Positions 35,476-44,461 of a stretch of 64,000 bases of DNA are shown here, piece by piece. The DNA is taken from NCBI RefSeq assembly GCF_002979555.1, contig NZ_PCOZ01000004.1:354628-418627 (forward strand). The letters are read 5' to 3'. The stretch's first letter is position 1. Each line of letters starts with the position of its first letter. The position numbers and the translations under genes are program-made. The notes under the pieces were generated by a model. That model had not been told where the DNA came from, did no database searches, and saw only the letters and a program-made list of their open reading frames with translations. The stretch is from Pseudomonas sp. MYb60. Lineage in GTDB: Bacteria; Pseudomonadota; Gammaproteobacteria; Pseudomonadales; Pseudomonadaceae.

Positions 35476-37464
35476 TCAGCCACAAGTACCGCCGCCCAGG
35501 CGCTTGCGGGTGACGTACAAAATGGAAGGTTCGGACTGTCCCGGCGTACCGCCCGCGCCGAGCACTTTGTAGTAAGCCTCGACACGCCCCTCGGTGACAG
35601 GTGAGATATAGGTGGCGAAGGGCACCATAAACTCTTCGCCAGGGTGCCCGGCAAAGTGATCGATGGTGACGGTCACGGGAGCGAACTCATGGCTGAGCAC
35701 TACAACGGTCGAGTAGAAGTCATCAGGCCCATAGATCACCCACACGAGGCTCACTTTGTCACCGGCCTTCAACTTGCCGGGGCTGATGATTCTGGTTTTG
35801 ATGCCTGACGCAACGCCATGATCGCAATTCATGAAGCGGGAGTCGTCGCCAATACCGGAATCTATCGAATCCGGGTATTCAAGCGCGGCCAAATCTTCAA
35901 TTACGAATGCCTTCACATCGATCGGGGTTGGCAAGGAGTCGATGACGTTATTGTTGGTTCCGTTATTGAGGCTGTAATAGGCATCGTGCACACCGTTACC
36001 GGCCAGGGCAATGCCTGCTGCGGGAACCGTAATACTGAACTGTGTAGCCGTCTCGTCCGCCACGGTGACGGTGTAAGGCGGTGTCAGCATGGGCAGGCCC
36101 TTCAAGTAAATCTGAATTAGCTGACCCGCCGTTGCGCCGTTATACACAGCAAAAGTAACCGTGGCATTACCCGTATCACCCGGGCCGATTTCGTTGGTCA
36201 GGCCGCCGGCCGAGGTGAGTGTCAGCAGGCCGAGGTTTGGGTTGACCGGCCCAGGACCGCCCGGATCAGGTTCCAGGCCCGGTGCAGAAATATCCACGGG
36301 TACGTTGATTGTGGCGGAATTCGGGGAGGCGCTTCCGTTTCGAACAACGTTGTAAAAAACCGGGGCAACATAGGGGGCAGTCTGGCCTCCAAACGCCAAA
36401 TCGAGCCATGGTATTGGAACGTCTTTAGGGAATATGAAGTTGTTGACCGTGTGATAGAGCAGTCGCCCGTTAAAGCTGACCACGATTTGATCGCCAATTT
36501 CAGCATTATCGAAGCCCGTGATTCGAACATAAGCGCGATTCAACTGAGCATCTTCCCGATCCAACGGCGATTCAGGCACGACAGGCGGCTGCAGGTTTGA
36601 AGGGCTGGGCTCGACGGAAAGCGTTATCTCCGCCAGGTATGGGGGAAAGGTGGATTCGTTACCCGCTCGGTCTTTATAGATGTACGCCATTTGATAGATA
36701 CCTGAGGGCTTGCTCAAAATATCCGCAAGGGGCACGGTAACGTCTACCGGTGAATTATTGACGGGCAAATTGCTGAGAGTGACAACCGGGGTCGAATCTG
36801 TGAAATCCCAGAAAAGCAACAGTTCATCACCCGCCTGAGGATCAAGCCGACCGCTGCAGGTCACGATGAAGGTGTTGCCCGGCACTGCGAGCAACTCCAC
36901 TGTTACTTTGCCATCGACCACCCAGGACGGAAGCGCTGCCTTCGCAGGCCGAATCCTGGCGTGTGTGTCGTAACGGTCGATTGTAACGTTCACCGGCTCT
37001 CTCGAACTGTTGGTCGCCGGATTTAAAAACACTTCATAGGTCAGGCTTTTGACACCGTGATCTCCCACTTGGGCTTGAGTGAGGGTATAAGGACGAGGCC
37101 ATGTTAGGCCGGGAGCCCCCAGGTTAGTACCGAGGTCTTCACGGGGCATGATGAGCACATTATTGAGCCTGATTTCCAGTTGGTGACGCGCTCCCGGGGC
37201 GCCTCCCCCTATGCTCCATCTGGGGACCGCGAACTTCAATCCGTCCAGGTAAAGCGTCTCGATACTCATCAGGTTGGGCTGACCATCGGTTATGTCAGGC
37301 AGCGTATTCAACCCTTCGACTGGGTCAAGCGTACCTGCCCGTGGCGCCTTGCGGGTAGACCGAGGCTCTGTCAAAACCGAGCGAACAGCCGTCTTGGCTT
37401 TTTTCTTGGCTTTCTTGCCAGCTTTGGGCTCTTTGGGGCTGTTGGTGTTCTTTAAACTTGCCAT
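35476..37464 (-). CDS. Ig-like repeat protein with basic N-terminal tail, function unknown (paralogue 1)
   Basis: A 662-residue protein from the ATG at 37464, chosen because CCGGAG lies nine bases before it and the longer frame runs through a palindrome and a CGT triplet run. The first ~45 residues are Lys/Arg-rich (KAGKKAKKKAKTAVRS) with no signal peptide. The rest is four to five all-beta modules (for example VDVTVPLADILSKPSGIYQMAY; PGDTGNATVTFAVYNG; GDKVSLVWVIYGPDD). The last module opens with FMNCDHG and closes with GGGTCG, a Cys pair shared with paralogue 2. I recognise no function. It lies downstream of and parallel to paralogue 2, with its own terminator. Confidence 0.82.
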   Translation of the reverse strand: MASLKNTNSPKEPKAGKKAKKKAKTAVRSVLTEPRSTRKAPRAGTLDPVEGLNTLPDITDGQPNLMSIETLYLDGLKFAVPRWSIGGGAPGARHQLEIRLNNVLIMPREDLGTNLGAPGLTWPRPYTLTQAQVGDHGVKSLTYEVFLNPATNSSREPVNVTIDRYDTHARIRPAKAALPSWVVDGKVTVELLAVPGNTFIVTCSGRLDPQAGDELLLFWDFTDSTPVVTLSNLPVNNSPVDVTVPLADILSKPSGIYQMAYIYKDRAGNESTFPPYLAEITLSVEPSPSNLQPPVVPESPLDREDAQLNRAYVRITGFDNAEIGDQIVVSFNGRLLYHTVNNFIFPKDVPIPWLDLAFGGQTAPYVAPVFYNVVRNGSASPNSATINVPVDISAPGLEPDPGGPGPVNPNLGLLTLTSAGGLTNEIGPGDTGNATVTFAVYNGATAGQLIQIYLKGLPMLTPPYTVTVADETATQFSITVPAAGIALAGNGVHDAYYSLNNGTNNNVIDSLPTPIDVKAFVIEDLAALEYPDSIDSGIGDDSRFMNCDHGVASGIKTRIISPGKLKAGDKVSLVWVIYGPDDFYSTVVVLSHEFAPVTVTIDHFAGHPGEEFMVPFATYISPVTEGRVEAYYKVLGAGGTPGQSEPSILYVTRKRLGGGTCG

Positions 37465-37549
37465 CTTGGTTGACTCCGGAAGTTTAGATAACTCGTCCGT
37501 CTCGCTCACGGACATAAGGCCATCTGTATTAGGCACTTCCAACCTCATT

Positions 37550-37579
37550 CGCACACCTGTCAACATTGACAGGTGTGCG
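37550..37579. promoter_or_regulatory. Perfect 30-bp palindrome upstream of paralogue 1
   Basis: CGCACACCTGTCAA, two bases (CA), then TTGACAGGTGTGCG: 14-bp arms with no mismatch, 86 bp before the chosen ATG. There is no T-run on either side, so it is better read as an operator or a leader hairpin than as a terminator. TTGACA in each arm could also serve as a -35 box. Confidence 0.5.
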
Positions 37580-37672
37580 GTGTAACCAATCAAGCGTCGT
37601 CGTCGTCGTCGTTGTGTTGCCGTGCACATAGGCACATCGCCAAAAACAATAAGAACGTGCGCGATTACTTTG

Positions 37673-37684
37673 ATTAGCGCTAAT
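37673..37684. promoter_or_regulatory. Operator-like palindrome ATTAGCGCTAAT
   Basis: A 12-bp perfect palindrome with a central GCGC, the shape of many LacI-family operators, about 210 bp upstream of paralogue 1 and just behind the terminator of paralogue 2. No cognate regulator is encoded in the window. Confidence 0.35.
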
Positions 37685-37704
37685 GCTGCATTGGCCGGCC
37701 CTGA

Positions 37705-37735
37705 TTTAAAACAACAAAGGGGCCTAAGCCCCTCT
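37705..37735 (-). terminator. Terminator after paralogue 2
   Basis: On the minus strand AGGGGC-TTAG-GCCCCT is followed by TTGTTGTTTT, about 30 bp after the stop at 37765. Confidence 0.85.
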
Positions 37736-37764
37736 GTCGTTCAACCTGTTTTCTATTGGGATTT

Positions 37765-39759
37765 TTATTTGCCAGGCTTCGACTGCTTACTTGCGGGCGG
37801 CGCGAGACAGGTCGATCCATTAGGCCGGATAAGATCAATCCGCGAGAATCTGAATGCTGACTTGCCCGTTGGGCCCGACGCTTTGTACAGACGGTAGTAG
37901 GTCAACCCTGAACCATTGCTTGGAATCAGCCCAGGCACCGTGATCAACGGATCGAAAGGTTCGATGTAGACCTCTACCACGCCGGCAGTTCTATGGGCCT
38001 CCGTCAGCTCCACTTCAAACCCGACCTGAGACCCCGGGATAGGTGGCCCGCCACCATTGGTAGTGCTGTGACTGCTCCAGAACAACCTGACGGTATCCCC
38101 GACTTCAAAATGAGTCGTGCTCCATGGAATCCCCATGATGACCGCCTCATAAGGCTGAGGGACGGTATCGCAAGTGATCCATTTGCTCGGGTGATCGTTC
38201 AGTAGGTTGGGGGCAAGCAGCCCCGTTAACGTGTCCAACTCAACCCGCACCTGGGTGGCAGGGCTACGTTGATAATTGACGCCGTTATAGGTCCAGTAAT
38301 AAACCTCTACCAGCCCACCCCCCGCGACGATCAAGGCCCACGGCACGAACAACTGCACGGTCTGCCCGGCGACATCCCCGGGATCAACCACTTTGATATC
38401 GGCAAATGCGGCGTCATTGCCCCAGAAAAGGCGCAGGTTTTCCCCCACCTCCGGATTGAAAAACAAAGGCACTTCGACCAAAACAGGGCCGGGGGAGTCT
38501 GCCGGGGTAACAACGTTATCCTCAGTGACCCCTTTGACCGTTACAGGCGCCAACGCGGGGTTGATCGGATCGGGACTGACCGGGGGATCACCTGCCACCG
38601 TAGCATCGACTTCAATGAAGGTGTCCGGTGAGTTTTTGGTGAGCGCCCCCCGCGCAAACGCGTACCAGACCCTTACCGGGTAGCGAGCGTCAAACCCGCC
38701 GACCAGGAATATCGGCCACATAACCTCCACGGGAATGGGCCAGATCTGTGTCGCGCCGACCGTAATCGTCGCCAGAACATAGGTGTTCCAACGCAGCGTA
38801 ATGATATCTCCAGCAAGCGCCCCTGCTACTTCGCGGATAGAGACGCTCACCCCTTGGCGGATATCATCCAGGTCAATCAGCCCATCGGTTTCTGCCCGAG
38901 GCACCAAAGGCCGGAGCAAGTCTGGCAAGGAAATCAGGTTGATATCGAGTTTGACCGGAGCGGAAAAAGGCCCGATGTTGCCGACACGGTCCATCAACCG
39001 ATAGGACGCCCACCTTTCACCCCCCCCACTGTTGCGAACAAACGCCTCGGGAATCAGGTACAGCAGTGGGTCACCGTCTTCAATGTGGCGCCGTTCAACG
39101 CTCAAACTGCCGACATAATTGATATTGGGGAGCAGCCCAAAGAAATACATGACCACGTCTTCAGTGCGCATGCTCAGGTAACGTGGAACTTCACTGGGAA
39201 TACCTGCGTCAGCGGTGAGTTCGGCATCACTCACACCGTCAAGCGTATCGGCGCTGAATATCAATTCGGCGCCTGGGTTGTCCAGGTTGGGGGGGATATC
39301 GTCGACATCAATCAGCGTTCGGTCCGACTCCCCCGTCGGCAACAACACTCCACTGATCCGGTAAAACATCTGGCTGATACCGGGCGTATCCAGCAGCCAT
39401 GCCGGCAGCTCTTTGGTGTACGGGAAAAGGACCGCGGGATCATAGGGACCAAAGATCTGCTCAGTCCACACATGGTCGCCCTTCCAGAAGTACTGAACGT
39501 CGGTGCGCACGTTAGTCGCCGCATTATTGGGCGTCCACACATCTGGAATAGTGATTTTGAAAGGCTGGCCCCGGACTGACAGGGGGATTTTGCGAGCGGC
39601 TTCATCCCATAACAGTGGAAGGCCGTCTTCCGGTAATGGGCCCACCACCGCGAGCGTTGAAGCGGCAGCCCCCCCTGCAGGGGGCTTCGGTTTTCTTTTG
39701 TTGGGACGGACCTTGTTACCGACGTTTTTTTTCTGTTGGCGTACCTTTGAGTCAGTCAT
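37765..39759 (-). CDS. Ig-like repeat protein with basic N-terminal tail, function unknown (paralogue 2)
   Basis: A 664-residue protein from the ATG at 39759, which has GGGGAG six bases before it. The first ~30 residues are strongly basic (KVRQQKKNVGNKVRPNKRKP) and there is no signal peptide. Then follow about five all-beta modules of roughly 110 residues, with a repeating pattern (P-hydrophobic strand, GDxVRLFW, V-Q-x-x-VPW, G-x-VEVYYWTYNG, SPATxVRVEL). The final module begins WITCDTVPQP and ends GSTCLAP, placing a Cys at each end as in paralogue 1. The near-identical length and layout point to an old tandem duplication. No function is recognised; secretion route unknown. Confidence 0.82.
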   Translation of the reverse strand: MTDSKVRQQKKNVGNKVRPNKRKPKPPAGGAAASTLAVVGPLPEDGLPLLWDEAARKIPLSVRGQPFKITIPDVWTPNNAATNVRTDVQYFWKGDHVWTEQIFGPYDPAVLFPYTKELPAWLLDTPGISQMFYRISGVLLPTGESDRTLIDVDDIPPNLDNPGAELIFSADTLDGVSDAELTADAGIPSEVPRYLSMRTEDVVMYFFGLLPNINYVGSLSVERRHIEDGDPLLYLIPEAFVRNSGGGERWASYRLMDRVGNIGPFSAPVKLDINLISLPDLLRPLVPRAETDGLIDLDDIRQGVSVSIREVAGALAGDIITLRWNTYVLATITVGATQIWPIPVEVMWPIFLVGGFDARYPVRVWYAFARGALTKNSPDTFIEVDATVAGDPPVSPDPINPALAPVTVKGVTEDNVVTPADSPGPVLVEVPLFFNPEVGENLRLFWGNDAAFADIKVVDPGDVAGQTVQLFVPWALIVAGGGLVEVYYWTYNGVNYQRSPATQVRVELDTLTGLLAPNLLNDHPSKWITCDTVPQPYEAVIMGIPWSTTHFEVGDTVRLFWSSHSTTNGGGPPIPGSQVGFEVELTEAHRTAGVVEVYIEPFDPLITVPGLIPSNGSGLTYYRLYKASGPTGKSAFRFSRIDLIRPNGSTCLAPPASKQSKPGK

Positions 39760-39929
39760 CTCATTCTCCCCGCGCAACCCATGATGTGGCGACCATGGAC
39801 TACTGCGCTGGCACGAACCCGCCGCCTACGGTCAGGAGAACAGTTAAAGCGTAAATTGCCTGAGTGGATACTGTCAGAACTAACAGGGCTATATGGCGTA
39901 AACCTTGCTTGCGCTGTACCCAGGCGTGC

Positions 39930-40622
39930 TTAAAGCGGCGGCAGACGCCACTCGATCGGCGTCTCGCCATTCTGCTCAAGAAACTTGTTGGTACGGCTGA
40001 AATGCCCGCACCCCAAAAACCCGCGATACGCCGACAATGGCGACGGATGCACCGAGGTCAGCACCAGGTGCTTGGTGGCATCGATCAGCTTCTGCTTGCC
40101 CTGGGCATGGGCGCCCCACAGCAAAAACACCAAGTGCGGCTGATGCTCGCTGACCACTTCGATAATCCGATCAGTAAAGAACTGCCAGCCCTTGCCGGCA
40201 TGGGCATTGGCGTTGGCACGCTCTACGGTCATGGTGGTGTTGAGCAGCAGCACGCCCTGATCGGCCCAGCGTTGCAGGCAGCCGTGGTTAGGGATGTCGA
40301 TGTTCAGGTCGCGCTTGAGTTCTTTATAGATATTGAGCAGCGACGGCGGCGTCGGAATGCCCGGTTGCACCGAAAAGCACAGACCATGGGCCTGGCCGGG
40401 GCCGTGGTACGGGTCTTGACCCAGGATCACCACCTTGACCTTGTCCAGCGGCGTGGAGTTGAGGGCGTTGAAGATCAGCGGGCCGGGCGGGTAGATCTCT
40501 TTGCCGGCGGCATGTTCCTCGCGCAGGAACTCGCGCAATTGGGCCATGTACGGCTGTTCGAACTCATCCCGCAAGGCGTGTTTCCAGCTGGGCTCAAGTT
40601 TGATACGGTCGTCTTCGGTCAT
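39930..40622 (-). CDS. ung: Uracil-DNA glycosylase
   Basis: A 230-residue family-1 enzyme that removes uracil from DNA. The water-activating motif [20 protein letters not shown] (catalytic Asp in GQDPYHG), the [10 protein letters not shown] strand and the minor-groove loop [14 protein letters not shown] are intact. Normal length. In P. aeruginosa it directly follows the AbrB-type gene; here the 10.8-kb repeat-protein island lies between them. The upstream ribosome site is weak. Confidence 0.97.
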   Translation of the reverse strand: MTEDDRIKLEPSWKHALRDEFEQPYMAQLREFLREEHAAGKEIYPPGPLIFNALNSTPLDKVKVVILGQDPYHGPGQAHGLCFSVQPGIPTPPSLLNIYKELKRDLNIDIPNHGCLQRWADQGVLLLNTTMTVERANANAHAGKGWQFFTDRIIEVVSEHQPHLVFLLWGAHAQGKQKLIDATKHLVLTSVHPSPLSAYRGFLGCGHFSRTNKFLEQNGETPIEWRLPPL

Positions 40623-40758
40623 GATTGTATTGTCTTGTAAAAAAGAATGAGGCGAACCCTAGGAAAGCCGACCCCGCTTGTCAATTGATCTCACACGCCA
40701 CCGGCACTTTCCTACGCAGCGATCATACTGATCCTTCACCTTCTCGATTGAGGTCACG

Positions 40759-41874
40759 ATGAACCTGCACTTCGAAGAACTGACCGGCAGCGACGGTGCC
40801 CGCATTGGCATCGCCAGCCTCGACGCAGAAAAATCCCTGAACGCCCTCTCCTTGCCGATGATCCTGGCCCTGTCCGAACGCCTGGACGCCTGGGCCAAAG
40901 ACCCGAACATCGTCTGCGTGCTGCTGCGTGGCAACGGACCCAAGGCATTCTGCGCCGGCGGTGAAGTGCGCAGCCTGGCCATCGCGTGCCTTGAACAGCC
41001 TGGCACGGTGCCCGACCTGGCCGCGCAATTTTTTGCGGCGGAATACCGTCTCGACTACCGCCTGCACACCTTCCCCAAACCCGTTATCTGCTGGGGCCAC
41101 GGTTATGTGCTGGGCGGTGGCATGGGCCTGCTGCAAAGTGCTGCGGTGCGTATCGTCACGCCGAGTAGCCGGCTCGCCATGCCTGAAATCAGCATCGGCC
41201 TGTACCCGGACGTCGGTGCCAGTTGGTTCCTGTCACGCTTGCCGGGCAAGCTCGGGATGTTCCTGGGCCTCACCGGCGCGCACATCAACGGCCGCGATGC
41301 CTTGGACCTGGGGCTGGCCGACCGCTTCCTGCGCGACGATCAACAAGACGACCTGCTGGATGGCCTGCTGCAATTGAACTGGCAGGAACAGACCGAGATA
41401 CAACTCAACAGCCTGCTCAAGGCGCTGGCACAGGAAGCGCTTGCCCAGCAACCCGAGGCCCAATGGCTGCCACGGCGCACGCAGATTGATGCCTGGCTGG
41501 ACGTCGGCGATGTGCGCAGCGCCTGGCGCGCCTTGAGCCAGTTGCGCGAGCATACCGACCCGCTGCTCAGCCGCGCTGGCAAGACCTTGAGCGAAGGCTG
41601 CCCGCTGACCGCTCACCTGGTGTGGGAACAGATCCAGCGCGCCCGGCATATGTCCCTGGCCCAGGTGTTCCAAATGGAATACACCCTGAGCCTCAATTGC
41701 TGCCGTCATCCTGAGTTTGCCGAAGGGGTGCGCGCGCGCTTGATCGACAAGGACCAGAAGCCCCACTGGCACTGGCCCGATATCAATGCGATCCCGGACG
41801 CGGTGGTGCAGGCGCATTTTCACAAGGCGTGGGAAGGCCGCCATCCACTGGCGGACTTGTCTGATTACGGATGA
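40759..41874 (+). CDS. Enoyl-CoA hydratase/isomerase family protein, 3-hydroxyisobutyryl-CoA hydrolase type
   Basis: A 371-residue crotonase-fold enzyme. The oxyanion-hole strand GNGPKAFCAGGEVRSLA and the active-site block ICWGHGYVLGGGMGLLQSA (about residues 112-130) followed by AMPEISIGLYPDVGASWFLS match the 3-hydroxyisobutyryl-CoA hydrolase branch, which is longer than ordinary hydratases because of its C-terminal extension (YTLSLNCCRHPEFAEGVRA). Valine breakdown is the usual role; a hydratase role cannot be excluded. GAGG ribosome site, alone on its strand. Confidence 0.87.
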   Translation: MNLHFEELTGSDGARIGIASLDAEKSLNALSLPMILALSERLDAWAKDPNIVCVLLRGNGPKAFCAGGEVRSLAIACLEQPGTVPDLAAQFFAAEYRLDYRLHTFPKPVICWGHGYVLGGGMGLLQSAAVRIVTPSSRLAMPEISIGLYPDVGASWFLSRLPGKLGMFLGLTGAHINGRDALDLGLADRFLRDDQQDDLLDGLLQLNWQEQTEIQLNSLLKALAQEALAQQPEAQWLPRRTQIDAWLDVGDVRSAWRALSQLREHTDPLLSRAGKTLSEGCPLTAHLVWEQIQRARHMSLAQVFQMEYTLSLNCCRHPEFAEGVRARLIDKDQKPHWHWPDINAIPDAVVQAHFHKAWEGRHPLADLSDYG

Positions 41875-41884
41875 GTCGCGCCCA

Positions 41885-41913
41885 TAAAAAAGCGGCGCTT
41901 CATGCGCCGCTTG
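41885..41913 (-). terminator. Terminator after the Tyr-rich lipoprotein gene
   Basis: On the minus strand AAGCGGCGC-ATGAA-GCGCCGCTT is followed by TTTTTATGG; the stem is perfect (9 bp). It also lies just behind the plus-strand stop at 41874 but lacks a T-run in that direction. Confidence 0.9.
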
Positions 41914-41926
41914 CAGTACAAACCTG

Positions 41927-42289
41927 TCACCGGTGACCGCCGCGGCCACCTCCATGGTCGGCGCCGCGTCCATGCCCACCATTCCTCCAACGATCACCAC
42001 CCCAGCCTTGGTTTGGATACGGCCGGTAACCCGCACGCGGTCCGTAATAACGCGGGGCCGGTTGGTAATAACGTGGCGCCGAGTAGTAGCGCGGTTGTGG
42101 CGCGTAATAGCGCGGCGCGGGGTAGTAGTCGCGACGGTAAGGGTACGCCGTGCCGCCGCCGTAGTAGTACACCGGCGCCGGTGAGGTGTAGACCTGCGAA
42201 CGGTAATAGCTCTGCCCGCCTTCGTAATAGGGCACGCAAGCGGAAAGGGTCAGACCGAGTAAAGCGCTGAGCAGCAGTCGTCGATACAT
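41927..42289 (-). CDS. Tyr/Pro/Gly-rich lipoprotein with short repeats
   Basis: A 120-residue predicted lipoprotein: signal peptide MYRRLLLSALLGLTLSAC with a lipobox (LSAC) at residues 15-18, then repeated PRYY units (APRYYAPQPRYYSAPRYYQ) and a Gly/His/Arg-rich tail (GGHGRGADHGGGRGGHR). Low complexity, no enzyme motif; possibly a surface or envelope-stress lipoprotein. The ATG at 42289 follows AGGAGG. Function unknown. Confidence 0.72.
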   Translation of the reverse strand: MYRRLLLSALLGLTLSACVPYYEGGQSYYRSQVYTSPAPVYYYGGGTAYPYRRDYYPAPRYYAPQPRYYSAPRYYQPAPRYYGPRAGYRPYPNQGWGGDRWRNGGHGRGADHGGGRGGHR

Positions 42290-42551
42290 GGCGGCCTCCT
42301 GGACCGCGGAAGAGCGCCTCCAGCGACGCTGGAGGGCGGCATTCAACTTTCACTGAATGACGAAATATCAGACATCAAAAACTGAATCTGGTGCGTTTTC
42401 GTAACAGCTTGATACATCTACGCAAACTTTATCGATTCAGTAAATTTATCTGGCTCGCAACTTTCTCAATTGCGATGATGTCACTATGACATCGTACCGA
42501 GCCACAGAGGCTCTAGCGTGCGACCCTCGCTTCTACTGCCGGATTTGAACC

Positions 42552-44174
42552 ATGAAAATCTCCACCAAGCTGCTGCTTTCATTCTTACTGTGTGCGTTGG
42601 TCACCCTCGGGGTCGGCCTGCTGGGGATCAAAGGGGTGGTTCGCCTCGCTACGGCATTGGAGCTGACGTTCTCCAACAACCTGGTCTCCGTGAGCAACAC
42701 GGCAGCCACCCTCAACGGTCTGGTCGCCCACAACCGCGGGCTGTACCGGTTGATGGATGCCAGCAACGGTGACGTGGCCCAACAAGACCGCGATCGCGTG
42801 CGTCAGGACATCGTCCAGGAACTCAAGCGCAGCCAGGGTGCCTACGCCACCTACCGCGCAACGCCGCTGGAAGATGACGAGCGGTCAGCGGGAGACAAGC
42901 TCGACCAGATCTGGCCCACCTACATCAGCAGCTCCGAACGCATCATGGCGCTGCTCGACGGCAACCAGGTCGAGCAGGCCCGCACTCAGCTCAACACCAC
43001 CAACAATGAACTGTTCCGTCAGGCGCGCGAGTTGATCCGCGTGATGATCGAGTCCAATAACCGCCAGATCAAGGAAGGTGCCGTTGCCGCCGATGAGCTG
43101 CGTGCCAGCGCCTTGACCTGGATGATCAGCGGCATTGTTTTGGCGTTCATCATTGCGATCACCGTGGGTGTATTGATCACCCGCCTGATCACCCGCCCTA
43201 TCGCGCAGGCGGTAGAAAGCGCCCAACGCATTGCCCAAGGGGACCTGACCCAGGCAATCCTCACTGAACGCACCGACGAAGCCGGCCAACTGCTGATGGC
43301 GCTGTCAGACATGCAGGGCGGCTTGAAAAGCACGCTGGTCGAAATCGCCAACGCCTCCGACCAACTCGCTTCGGCCGCCGAAGAGCTGAGCGCGGTCACC
43401 GATGAAAGCAGCCGTGGCCTGACCCGCCAGAATGATGAAATTCAACAAGCCGCCACCGCCGTCAACCAGATGACCGCCGCCGTGGACGAAGTGGCGAGCA
43501 ACGCCGTCTCGACCTCGGAAGCCTCACGCCAGGCGACTACCGAAGCCGAAGACGGCCGCCAGCAAGTGGAACAGGCCGTGTCGGGCATGAGCTCGATGGT
43601 GGGAGAGATCAACGACTCCACCCAGTCGGTTGCAGATCTTGCCGGCCAGGTACGGGAAATCGGCAAGGTGATCGACGTGATCCGTGGCATCGCCGACCAG
43701 ACCAACCTGCTGGCCCTCAACGCGGCCATTGAAGCAGCCCGCGCGGGCGAGCAAGGCCGTGGTTTTGCAGTGGTCGCCGATGAAGTGCGTGCGCTGGCGC
43801 ATCGCACCCAGACATCCACCGTCGATATTGAAAAGATGATTGGTGAGGTGCAGACCGGCGCCGATGATGCGGTCGCGGCGATGAACAAGAGCCTGACCTG
43901 GGCCAACAACACCCAGACCCTGGCGCAGAACGCTGGCGAAGCGCTGCAACGGATCACCGCCAGCGTGGCGAAGATCAACGAGCGCAACCTGGTCATCGCC
44001 TCCGCCTCGGAAGAGCAGGCCCAGGTGGCCCGTGAAGTCGACCGCAACCTGCTGAACATCCAGGACCTGTCCACCCAGACGGCCGCCGGTGCTCACCAGA
44101 CCAATGCGTCCAGCCAGGACCTGTCGCGTCTGGCCACTTCGTTCAACGTACTCGTCAGCAAGTTCCAGCTCTAA
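42552..44174 (+). CDS. Methyl-accepting chemotaxis protein
   Basis: A 540-residue chemoreceptor with a membrane segment at about residues 7-29, a four-helix-bundle periplasmic sensor of about 155 residues, a second segment near 188-210 ([20 protein letters not shown]), HAMP and signalling coiled coil. The hairpin tip [19 protein letters not shown] and [16 protein letters not shown] lies near residues 380-420. It resembles the other receptor at 1641-3266 in the cytoplasmic half only; both end SKFQL/ARFQL. No FliA promoter was found upstream. The ligand is unknown. Confidence 0.95.
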   Translation: MKISTKLLLSFLLCALVTLGVGLLGIKGVVRLATALELTFSNNLVSVSNTAATLNGLVAHNRGLYRLMDASNGDVAQQDRDRVRQDIVQELKRSQGAYATYRATPLEDDERSAGDKLDQIWPTYISSSERIMALLDGNQVEQARTQLNTTNNELFRQARELIRVMIESNNRQIKEGAVAADELRASALTWMISGIVLAFIIAITVGVLITRLITRPIAQAVESAQRIAQGDLTQAILTERTDEAGQLLMALSDMQGGLKSTLVEIANASDQLASAAEELSAVTDESSRGLTRQNDEIQQAATAVNQMTAAVDEVASNAVSTSEASRQATTEAEDGRQQVEQAVSGMSSMVGEINDSTQSVADLAGQVREIGKVIDVIRGIADQTNLLALNAAIEAARAGEQGRGFAVVADEVRALAHRTQTSTVDIEKMIGEVQTGADDAVAAMNKSLTWANNTQTLAQNAGEALQRITASVAKINERNLVIASASEEQAQVAREVDRNLLNIQDLSTQTAAGAHQTNASSQDLSRLATSFNVLVSKFQL

Positions 44175-44248
44175 GTAGCCTGCGCCGGGTCGGCCCTGTA
44201 TCGTGCAAGGCACACCGGGATTCTCCGGAACCTTGCCCGAACCTGCCC

Positions 44249-44461
44249 ATGACCACGCCAACCCTTTGCCCAGCCTGCGGTGCCCGCAACGATTGCACGC
44301 TGGCAGACCCTCGCACGGTCGACCACGCCTGCTGGTGCTACAGCGTCACCATCGACCCCGCGGTGCTTGAGGCCCTGCCCTTGGAACTGCGCAACAAAGC
44401 GTGTCTATGCCCACGCTGCGCCCAGGTGGATGAGCAGTTGCGCGGGGCTGAGCCGACGTAA
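44249..44461 (+). CDS. Cysteine-rich CWC family protein
   Basis: A 70-residue small protein with paired cysteines: CPACGARNDC near the start, ACWCY in the middle (the CWC box) and CLCPRCA near the end, suggesting one or two metal-binding sites. No enzymatic role is known for the family. Its stop overlaps the start of the pseudouridine synthase gene by one base (TAATG), so the two are coupled; such CWC genes often accompany rsuA-type genes in pseudomonads. Confidence 0.85.
   Translation: MTTPTLCPACGARNDCTLADPRTVDHACWCYSVTIDPAVLEALPLELRNKACLCPRCAQVDEQLRGAEPT

Larger units (their letters stand above)
37465..37764. other. Control region between the two paralogous repeat-protein genes
   Basis: About 300 bp. 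From the right it holds the terminator of paralogue 2 (37705-37735), a 12-bp palindrome (37673-37684), six CGT triplets in a row (37595-37612), a perfect 30-bp inverted repeat (37550-37579) and the ribosome site of paralogue 1. An open frame continues leftwards through this region from 37635 but encodes a poly-Arg run and has no ribosome site, so I do not count it as coding. Confidence 0.6.

Noticed and set aside
37465..37635. Longer N-terminus of paralogue 1 (start at 37635)
   Set aside because: It would include a poly-Arg run from CGT triplets and cross a perfect palindrome, and has no ribosome site, while the ATG at 37464 has GGAG at ideal distance.
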